The translations under genes and the position numbers were made by a program. Source: a virus. From it: DNA of 64,000 bases. The notes beneath the pieces were generated by a model, which worked only from the letters and a program-made list of their open reading frames with translations, was not told the origin of the DNA and did no database searches. This document shows positions 16,480 through 23,361 of the stretch, one piece after another. The DNA is taken from positions 62,001-126,000 of IMG/VR virus record IMGVR_UViG_3300050190_000082; one strand, given 5' to 3'. The first letter of the stretch is position 1, and each line of letters starts with the position of its first letter.

Positions 16480-16560
16480 CACAAATGGAAGAAGAGACCC
16501 ATGTAACGGCATAAGTCTCTAGTTTTACACTTATTAGACTTCGAACCCTAATAAGAAACC
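16480..16560 (-). ncRNA. Structured leader RNA of zinc-ribbon nuclease 2
   Basis: Minus strand TTATTAG and CTAATAA (7 bp, at 16531-16554) close the loop GGTTCGAAGT. A second hairpin GAGAC.../GTCTC follows, about 35-65 bases before the start codon. Loop and layout match the leader at 8990-9085, while stem bases differ in a way that keeps pairing. Confidence 0.55.
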
Positions 16561-16569
16561 ATATATTTA

Positions 16570-16968
16570 TTATTTATTTAACATTGAAATTATGGAATCT
16601 AATTTATCTTTATTTTCAAGTCTAGTTTCCATAGCAAACGCTTGTTCATCCTGAATGAGAGAAATTAATTCTTTGATTCTATCAAATTCATCATTCTGTT
16701 TTGAAAGTTCTTGCATCGTATTATCATCAATTCGCTGTATTAGTTTTTGTGTAGCTCTAGATTGGACATCTCCTCCTACCATGATGATAGGTAAAAATAC
16801 CAATTGGAGAAATGCACTAGAAATGAAGAAAATTATGGTTTGAGCAGGAGGGTAAATGATTGCAAATAAAATCATTACTGTGAATAAATACGCACTCCAC
16901 ATTGTGCCAACTTTTAATGTGATTTGAGTAGCTATATATTCATTAAAACTATTTATTTTATTTTTCAT
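16570..16968 (-). CDS. DUF1003-like membrane protein
   Basis: 132 residues with a signature close to DUF1003 or the related phage membrane proteins: FNEYIATQITLKVGTMWSAY, then two hydrophobic helices and LQLVFLPIIMVGGDVQSRA, followed by a coiled-coil tail. Function unknown; its place between holin-like and XhlA-like genes suggests a lysis or membrane role. It overlaps the upstream HNH-like gene by 11 bases, so the two are translationally linked. Confidence 0.6.
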   Translation of the reverse strand: MKNKINSFNEYIATQITLKVGTMWSAYLFTVMILFAIIYPPAQTIIFFISSAFLQLVFLPIIMVGGDVQSRATQKLIQRIDDNTMQELSKQNDEFDRIKELISLIQDEQAFAMETRLENKDKLDSIISMLNK

Positions 16969-17458
16969 TACTTAACTCCTTAAATTCCTCCAACACCTTA
17001 TCTGGATTTTCACCATCTTGTGGAACAACATTTTCTTTGTCTAAGCAGAGTTTCTGCATAATAAACGTTGGGAATGTGACATTATGAATTCCATTTGCAG
17101 CACCGTCTTTGTCTCCAGAAACATGATGCTGAAAACAGAGGGCTAACATGTTCCTCACGTCATCCGCATTTTTTATATCCGTATTTTTAAGAAGTCTGGA
17201 ATAACCATATACATCAAATTCCAAGAGAAATTGCTTCAGTTTTGTAAAGTCGCAAACATTTTGGAGACTCCATTCGCAACCCAGATGGTGGATTTGGATA
17301 TTTTCTTCAGTCCCACAAATATAGCATCTGTAGTGTCCGTCTGCTTTAAGTCTCTCTTTACTATGTCTAAAGTCAGGAGATTCTACACGGTCAATATGCT
17401 CTGGTATAATTACTGTTTCTGTGAAATGCTTAGTCATTTCATGTGCTTCAACTGTCAT
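16958..17458 (-). CDS. HNH-endonuclease-like protein
   Basis: 166 residues. CYICGTEENIQIHHLGCEW gives a CxxC knuckle followed by the I-H-H of an HNH motif, and LCFQHHVSGDKDGAANGIHN gives the later histidines. The layout suits an HNH nuclease or a zinc-stabilised derivative. Its presence inside a lysis operon, overlapping a membrane-protein gene, is odd for a homing gene, so it may have been domesticated. Confidence 0.55.
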   Translation of the reverse strand: MTVEAHEMTKHFTETVIIPEHIDRVESPDFRHSKERLKADGHYRCYICGTEENIQIHHLGCEWSLQNVCDFTKLKQFLLEFDVYGYSRLLKNTDIKNADDVRNMLALCFQHHVSGDKDGAANGIHNVTFPTFIMQKLCLDKENVVPQDGENPDKVLEEFKELSNEK

Positions 17459-17475
17459 TTAATTCTCCTTCTATC

Positions 17476-17835
17476 TTATTTTCTTGTCAAAAGATAAACT
17501 ATTGTTGAAATCAAGCCAGAAATTAAAGCTGTTAACCACCAAGGTGGCTTAGACATCCAGTTATTTTTTTGGGTATTTAATTGCTCTGCTAAAGTGGTAA
17601 ATTGAAAAGCAAATTGATTCATTAATTCTTTAGTTTTTTCATCTGATTTTGCTATAAAATTATTAATAGTTTCCTCAATACGAGTAATTCTTTTATCTGT
17701 TTCACTTTGGGCTTTTTCGAATTGTGTCGTTTGAGCATCTTCATGGTCTTTTTTCCATATTTTTAAATTGTCAACTTCTTGCTTTAACAGTGCAAATTTT
17801 ATAGCTTGATCTTGTTTATCTTCTGATTCACCCAT
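17476..17835 (-). CDS. XhlA-like coiled-coil membrane protein
   Basis: 119 residues from ATG 17835; an earlier TTG at 17847 abuts the ribosome binding site. A long coiled coil (about 5-85) is followed by one C-terminal transmembrane helix (WWLTALISGLISTIVYLL) and TRK. This is the architecture of haemolysin XhlA-type proteins, which work with holin and amidase in Bacillus PBSX-like lysis cassettes. The amidase gene is upstream in the operon and the holin downstream. Confidence 0.6.
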   Translation of the reverse strand: MGESEDKQDQAIKFALLKQEVDNLKIWKKDHEDAQTTQFEKAQSETDKRITRIEETINNFIAKSDEKTKELMNQFAFQFTTLAEQLNTQKNNWMSKPPWWLTALISGLISTIVYLLTRK

Positions 17836-17923
17836 GCTTAAAATCAACTCTCTTTCTTTACTTTTGTCCCTCCTTCATATATAATGTATGTAGCCAATCA
17901 TTTGTAACGAAGGATTGGTTAAG

Positions 17924-17960
17924 ATAGATAGCAGGAAGGACAAATTTCTGCTATCTATTG
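17924..17960 (-). terminator. Terminator-like hairpin after the endolysin gene
   Basis: AGATAGCAG (about 17926-17934) pairs with CTGCTATCT (17949-17957). A T-poor tail on the minus side makes it a weak terminator or an mRNA-stabilising hairpin. Confidence 0.5.
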
Positions 17961-17995
17961 TTTTATTTCGTAGAGAGATGTTGATTATATTAAAA

Positions 17996-18817
17996 TTACT
18001 TTCCTTGTAAATAATTACTTACTGCGATAAGAGTCTTAGCTGAATCAGCACCTGATAAATAAACTTCTCCTGCTACTCCTAATTTTGGCCCACCTACAGT
18101 AATAATTTTTAAAGACTTCATAGCGTCAGCATGAACAGCAGGTAAAGAATTTCTACAAAACATAGCACAGTTTCCGTTTAATCTACTTAAAATAAGAGCA
18201 CTTGAAAAGTCAGAGGGAGAAAAATATACAATACAAACATCCATTTTAAAATCGACTCCTTTATTATTATTTATTATTGGTTTGATGATTGGTTTAACTG
18301 GGGTAGGTACTGGCGTTGGTTTAGGAACAACTGGACTACTCTTCACAGCAGTTTCAAATGCGTCATAATTCCATCCACCCTTTAATGCAGGAACTTTACT
18401 ATAAGTACATCCTGGGCATTGGGTTAGTGTAACTTGCCCATGAGGATAACAATTATCAAGTGTCAAATTATATTGACTCATTAATTTCTTGACTAATTCA
18501 ACTAAACCATTAAATTGTGCTATTGGCATAGGAAATTTAGTAAAGTCTCCTGCAATGCCTATTCCAATAGAATTTTGATTCCACCACTGATCTCCTTTTT
18601 GAGAATATGGCGGTTTATCACTTAAACAATGAGAACCTTGATAATTTAATGGTCTTCCTTGTCTAATTGTTCCATCTGCTTCAACACCAAAATCATATTC
18701 TGGAAATTGATATGCGTGAGGATTCCATCGTTTAAGAATAGAAACACTTGGAGATTGACCATCACCCATGTGGTGTAGAACGATTGCTTGAATTTTACGG
18801 TTATATAATGTTGACAT
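17996..18817 (-). CDS. Endolysin: N-acetylmuramoyl-L-alanine amidase with CWB2-like domain
   Basis: 273 residues from ATG 18817 (AAGGTGA upstream; the ATG at 18832 has no spacing to its GGAG). Amidase_2 domain, residues 1-150: VLHHMGDG (H15), PHGQV (H126) and QCPGC (C134) provide the zinc ligands. A Pro-rich linker (PKPTPVPTPVKP) leads to a C-terminal unit of about 90 residues with DFSSALILSRLNG, KIITVGGPKL and LSGADSAKT, which resembles one CWB2 wall-binding repeat. It cuts the amide bond between muramic acid and the stem peptide. No signal peptide, so it needs the holin. Confidence 0.85.
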   Translation of the reverse strand: MSTLYNRKIQAIVLHHMGDGQSPSVSILKRWNPHAYQFPEYDFGVEADGTIRQGRPLNYQGSHCLSDKPPYSQKGDQWWNQNSIGIGIAGDFTKFPMPIAQFNGLVELVKKLMSQYNLTLDNCYPHGQVTLTQCPGCTYSKVPALKGGWNYDAFETAVKSSPVVPKPTPVPTPVKPIIKPIINNNKGVDFKMDVCIVYFSPSDFSSALILSRLNGNCAMFCRNSLPAVHADAMKSLKIITVGGPKLGVAGEVYLSGADSAKTLIAVSNYLQGK

Positions 18818-18861
18818 TATTTCACCTTTCATCTCCTATAAATTTTAAAGAACTTTTATTT

Positions 18862-20463
18862 TTAATAATACAAAATAACATTTGCTATTCCCTTAGCAGT
18901 TAATTTATCAGAATTTACTTTTGCTGATGCTTCTGTTGAACTAGCTACTATTTGACTTGAAATAGTTGAGTAAACATTATATCCTAGTGCCTTTAACTCT
19001 TCCTGTTGTTTTTGAATTTCTGCTGTCTTAGTAGAATTTATTGGAATCGTTTGCACATGATATAATTTATTATTATCAGGTATTGGTTTTGGAGCATCCA
19101 CAACAACCACATTCAATACAGTATTCATCCCTTTATAACTTATAGTAACTAAACAATTTCCAGCTACTAATCCATTTATATTCCCATTATTAAAACTAAC
19201 ATTAGCATTCGAAAATACAAAAGTTGATAATCCTGTAATAACTGATGCAGTATTATCTGAGTATTTAGCTATAATTGAAATCGGGGAAAAAGTTCCTACT
19301 GTCAAAGTTAATGTCAAAGGATCAACATTAATTGATACTAAACTTGGAGTGGGAATAGGTTGAGGATTTGGATTTTTCCATGTAGCAGTAGCACTTGCTG
19401 TGTGAGAAATATTATCAGGAGAAACCCATGTTGTATTAACTTCAATTTCTTCTTCTGTGCTAGATTGAAATGCAATTATTATTACTCCATTATTATCAGC
19501 AATATTAGGAGTATATATTTGACCACTACGCTTGACTTGAATACTCACATTTTGGTTAATAACTGGAGTTAAACCATCCATTGTAGATATTGTAACATTG
19601 TTATTTGCTCCATCATTAACCATAGATGATTGAAATGTAGTTGTAAGTTTATAATCATGAGTGATAGGAGTAGGATTTGGCTGAGGCTCTGGTTGAATAT
19701 CTCCATCAGTCATAGAATACATTACAACTACAAGAGGGAGGAAATCTGCTCCCATCCAAAAATAGCCATTATCTCCCCATGAATTTCCCCATGAATTTAA
19801 AATTTTAAATAGCCCTTGTTTATATCCTGTGATCGTGGTCTCATGATATCCTGCAAGTGTTTCTTTAGTTGTATCTGGAATAGGGATAGTAGAATTTTGG
19901 GAATTTATGGAATAAAATGAACTCCATACAGGAATTTCTATAGTGACTGGATTTTTTAAAGTAATTAATGCGTTTTTAATATCATCACTTGTTTTTACTG
20001 CTGCATAACCAGTAATTTTATGAGGGGTAGCATTAAGAATTAGCGAGTCTTTAATAGGATTAAAATCATTTAAGATTGCTGGATATTCTTCATTAACTGG
20101 AAAACTAGTATAGTCACAGATACCAAAATCCACTAATTCTTGTAGTGCATCTTGAGGCATCATTCCAACGCCTTGATAAGAACCAATCTTTCGGCAGGCG
20201 TATACAAATCCAACAGATAATTGCGTATATTTACCTAGTTGCTGTTCTTCACCTATTTCTCTACAATAAGCTAGACTATGTGCAACACAACTGCTTACTG
20301 CTCCTTGGTTCTTGATAGGATAATTATATGGTAATTCAAATTCATCTGGGAAAACTACTGTTGTTTGTGATGGTGGTATTAGTCTAGATATGTGCCAATC
20401 TCTTGGATCTGGAATTGATTTTTCTTGACGTAAAGGAATAGATTTGTAATCAAATTCTAACAT
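18862..20463 (-). CDS. Papain-like (C1A) cysteine peptidase with Ig-like domains
   Basis: 533 residues. C1A peptidase (about 15-255) with the full active site: Q53 and C59 in KNQGAVSSCVAHS, H207 in GYHETTITGY, N223 in LNSWGNSWGDNGYFW. Then a Pro-rich linker, an invasin-like domain (about 270-365), a BIG_2-like domain (about 375-460), and a short C-terminal unit resembling SPOR (IQKQQEELKALGYNVYS). There is no signal peptide or propeptide. Encoded just before the endolysin, it may help lysis, mature a virion protein, or ride in the tail. The 89-nt repeat copy A lies in its leader. Confidence 0.75.
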   Translation of the reverse strand: MLEFDYKSIPLRQEKSIPDPRDWHISRLIPPSQTTVVFPDEFELPYNYPIKNQGAVSSCVAHSLAYCREIGEEQQLGKYTQLSVGFVYACRKIGSYQGVGMMPQDALQELVDFGICDYTSFPVNEEYPAILNDFNPIKDSLILNATPHKITGYAAVKTSDDIKNALITLKNPVTIEIPVWSSFYSINSQNSTIPIPDTTKETLAGYHETTITGYKQGLFKILNSWGNSWGDNGYFWMGADFLPLVVVMYSMTDGDIQPEPQPNPTPITHDYKLTTTFQSSMVNDGANNNVTISTMDGLTPVINQNVSIQVKRSGQIYTPNIADNNGVIIIAFQSSTEEEIEVNTTWVSPDNISHTASATATWKNPNPQPIPTPSLVSINVDPLTLTLTVGTFSPISIIAKYSDNTASVITGLSTFVFSNANVSFNNGNINGLVAGNCLVTISYKGMNTVLNVVVVDAPKPIPDNNKLYHVQTIPINSTKTAEIQKQQEELKALGYNVYSTISSQIVASSTEASAKVNSDKLTAKGIANVILYY

Positions 20464-20509
20464 ATTTTCATCTCCTAAGTTTTAAAATATAATAAATTAT
20501 AGTAAAAAG

Positions 20510-20598
20510 AAGATAGCACTAAACTATCTCCTAATCACTAAAACATGAAATTATCCATTTCTGAAACGTAGGTTACAAGCCACTTACAGAGGTTGAAA
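20510..20598. repeat. 89-nt repeated element, copy A
   Basis: 74 of 89 positions match copy B at 26717-26805, same orientation and no gaps. It contains the hairpin GATAG/CTATC and the segment GGTTACAAGCC. It lies 47 bases upstream of the peptidase start codon. From 20599 to 20801 there is only AT-rich DNA and the hairpin AAATCGT/ACGATTT; no gene seen. Confidence 0.65.
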
Positions 20599-20801
20599 AA
20601 TCGTACCAAATAAAAGAACGATTTGAAAGGGTTAAACTATATAATATTATTTATTAGTTATATAAATCACCATATTATTTATCTATGTTATCTATTTTTT
20701 AATATGATAAAATATTATTTTGCGTTTTTATTTCTTATAAAAATAGACTAAAATAAAAAACAAGCATTAAAGTTTTTAAAATAATATAGCAGATTCTAAT
20801 T

Positions 20802-20836
20802 GAGAATGAGAGTATATTTCATACTCCATTCTCATA
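20802..20836 (-). terminator. Terminator after the Fe-S oxidoreductase-like gene
   Basis: GAGAATGAGAGTAT (20802-20815) pairs with ATACTCCATTCTC (20821-20833) around ATTTC. Confidence 0.65.
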
Positions 20837-20889
20837 TTTAATAATACTTTGTGAATAATAAATTTCCGTCGGATAATACATCGAATACG

Positions 20890-22062
20890 TCATACTTCTA
20901 ATCTTAACATCTTCTTTATAACTTTTTTAATAGTCCTTTTTAAAATACTTTTATTCATGGGTTTCAAATATTTTCTGATAATAAACTCATAGTCCTTTTT
21001 ATGAAAATCTTCATAAAAGTTCTTATAACATTTATCCTTTTTAATAACTCCATAAACTAATCTTCTGTTGATTCTTGATGCGTCTTCAAATTTCCCAGGC
21101 TTAACAGTTATATTCTTAATAGACTTTAGTACATCATCCCCTTTTTGCGAATTACATAATACTACAGATGTCCCTTCACTATTTTTTAATGCCTCTGGAA
21201 CTCCCCAGAAGTCTCCGATTGTAATATCTGCATTTCTAGGCATCTTAGCAAATTGGCAATCATGACAAGATTCTCTGCTATAAACTGAACGTAAAAATCC
21301 AACAGTAAAGGGATCATCGTTTACAAGACTAAAATACTCCTTATTGTTTTCAAAGATAACTTTCATTCCGGAATTTTCCCATCCTACTTTCTTATCCCTG
21401 AAACTAACTTTGGAAATTTTAGAATCATATTTTCGTTCTAGATATTCTAGGTATGCGGTATATGCTATCTCTGATGGTACGCTATGGCATATGATTTCGC
21501 AGGTGATAATGTTATCTGCGATATCATCCGTTACAAAAGTATTTAACGCAGCTATTTGACATGGGGTACCCGAAAACAAAACTATGTTTTTTTTCGCAAT
21601 TTTAGTAGCTTCTTTATAACTATCATTCACATGACTTTGAATGTACTTTGCTCCCCTGAGCCTATGCAAGTCATTTTCATTATTTATGCATATATGCTTT
21701 GCTAGAAAACTTTCATCAAGAGCAACTCCATAAACATAACCATTACGGGAAACAATCTGCTTTGCTAATTCTGTGAAAACTCCGCCAGATGTACTAGCTT
21801 TAATAGTTTCAATATCCTTACTATAAACTGCATAAACGTAAGGGTTCTCATTTTGGATTAACTGTTTTTTATTAAGTAGGGGACAGTGTTTAGCACAGTT
21901 TCCACATCTACTACAATTCTCATTTACAATAGGGTGTATAAAACCTTTCTCGTTTAATTCCATGGAAATTGCATTTTTGGGGCAAGCATTATAGCATCCA
22001 GAACACCCTGTGCACGTTCCAGAATTAACAACTTCAACGATTTGCAAATTTCCCTTTTTCAT
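20890..22062 (-). CDS. Fe-S protein, F420 hydrogenase/dehydrogenase beta-subunit family
   Basis: 390 residues. The N-terminus has two 4Fe-4S ferredoxin motifs (CTGCSGCYNACP and CSRCGNCAKHCP). The rest matches the FrhB/FdhB-like fold: FSGTPCQIAAL, CEIICHSVPS, and a later CHDCQFAKMPRNADITIGDFWG. Homologues often sit in bacterial polysaccharide gene clusters next to sugar-modifying enzymes. Next to an acyltransferase and a tail spike, a role in altering surface polysaccharide is plausible but unproven. AGGAGGTC precedes the ATG. Metabolic Fe-S enzymes are rare in phage tail regions. Confidence 0.75.
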   Translation of the reverse strand: MKKGNLQIVEVVNSGTCTGCSGCYNACPKNAISMELNEKGFIHPIVNENCSRCGNCAKHCPLLNKKQLIQNENPYVYAVYSKDIETIKASTSGGVFTELAKQIVSRNGYVYGVALDESFLAKHICINNENDLHRLRGAKYIQSHVNDSYKEATKIAKKNIVLFSGTPCQIAALNTFVTDDIADNIITCEIICHSVPSEIAYTAYLEYLERKYDSKISKVSFRDKKVGWENSGMKVIFENNKEYFSLVNDDPFTVGFLRSVYSRESCHDCQFAKMPRNADITIGDFWGVPEALKNSEGTSVVLCNSQKGDDVLKSIKNITVKPGKFEDASRINRRLVYGVIKKDKCYKNFYEDFHKKDYEFIIRKYLKPMNKSILKRTIKKVIKKMLRLEV

Positions 22063-22158
22063 CGAACATGACCTCCTAAATATTTCTATATTATGTTATG
22101 TTCGACACGGAATGACCAAAACCTTTTGATTGAAAAGATACATTAACTCTTCGTTCAA

Positions 22159-23271
22159 CTACGTCATAAAATTTATTCTATTTCTTTTGTCATTATTCTC
22201 ATTCTTTTTTCCAATTAGTTTAGGGAACCATTTATTTATTACATACACAAAAGGAACGCATATTAAAAGTTCAACAAGTATTACTCCTAAATATATTAAA
22301 AAAGAAAGTGTACCAAATTTACTAAAATATAAAATTACTAAATGCGCTATCCTAGAATTAAAATTGTAAATTAATCCATTACAACCTAGGAATATAATAC
22401 TATTTTTAGATATATATGATAATGATTTTGTAGGCAACGACAGTTTAGACAACATAACGATAAATATTACTCCCGAAATAGAGGTAAGTAAAAATAAAAT
22501 TGGATTACCATGGCTAGATGATGCCATCACTACCACCGGGTCATGAAATGTAAAAAAATCATTATTTAGTTGAAATGTGAAGCTAACAACAACCAGTGAT
22601 GTTACCATTGCTATTAATCGTTTAGATAAGGAAATTTTTTGACTAAATAAGTTGAATTTGCTAAAAATGATACCCAATAGATATAATGAATAAGCAAATA
22701 TAGACTCTTTAACATACCAAAAGTTTCTCGCTGGAATACCCTTCAATTCTAAAAAATAATTAATTGTCCAACCCGTTGCGAAAAAGCAACTTGCAATAAT
22801 TACGATTTTTTGAATAGTTGTAGCATACTTACCAACAAAATAATGTATAACCTCTACGCTAAACAAGCATACAAGAAACCAAGTAACTGCATTAAAGAAT
22901 GGTGTCCCTGATATGATCATTTTCGCAAACCCTTTAGCATAGAAAACTATATCTACAGAACTATGTTTCCAAATTAACAAAAATATAGCATTAATTATAT
23001 TAAAGAAAAACATTGGAATTATTCTAGTCATGAATTTTAATTTAAAATATCTCTTAAATGATATATCTGTATTTGTTTTAGATACATATCCAGCCAGTAC
23101 AAAAAACAATGGCATATGGAATGAATATATGAACTTAAATTGCATAAATTCTTCCGAAATATTACCTTTAATAGTTGCCACTTGTTCGATAAAATGACCA
23201 TAGAATACAAGTATCATTCCATATGCTTTAGCAATATCAAGCCAAACTATACGTTTTTTGTCATTTATCAT
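22159..23271 (-). CDS. Acyltransferase family 3 membrane protein
   Basis: 370 residues from ATG 23271 (AGGGGG upstream; the longer frame to 23304 has no site). About ten hydrophobic segments. The N-terminus carries the family signature R(I)VWLDIAKAYGMILVFYGH and FHMPLFFVLAGYV, typical of OafA/WecH-type O-acyltransferases, which acetylate exported sugars. Phages carry such genes to change the receptor and block superinfection. Cotranscribed with the Fe-S protein gene and next to the tail spike gene. Confidence 0.8.
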   Translation of the reverse strand: MINDKKRIVWLDIAKAYGMILVFYGHFIEQVATIKGNISEEFMQFKFIYSFHMPLFFVLAGYVSKTNTDISFKRYFKLKFMTRIIPMFFFNIINAIFLLIWKHSSVDIVFYAKGFAKMIISGTPFFNAVTWFLVCLFSVEVIHYFVGKYATTIQKIVIIASCFFATGWTINYFLELKGIPARNFWYVKESIFAYSLYLLGIIFSKFNLFSQKISLSKRLIAMVTSLVVVSFTFQLNNDFFTFHDPVVVMASSSHGNPILFLLTSISGVIFIVMLSKLSLPTKSLSYISKNSIIFLGCNGLIYNFNSRIAHLVILYFSKFGTLSFLIYLGVILVELLICVPFVYVINKWFPKLIGKKNENNDKRNRINFMT

Positions 23272-23361
23272 AAAAACCCCCTGACTATGAATTATATTAT
23301 ACACTTTTTTAGCCAGGGAGTCTATGCTAAATATTCTTCGGTTAATGCGTCAACTGTAAAA

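Noticed and set aside
9057-16554. tRNA or tmRNA fragment, from the T-arm-like GGTTCGAA
   Set aside because: No acceptor stem, D-arm or anticodon arm is present nearby; the stem is 7 bp with a 10-nt loop, unlike a T-arm.
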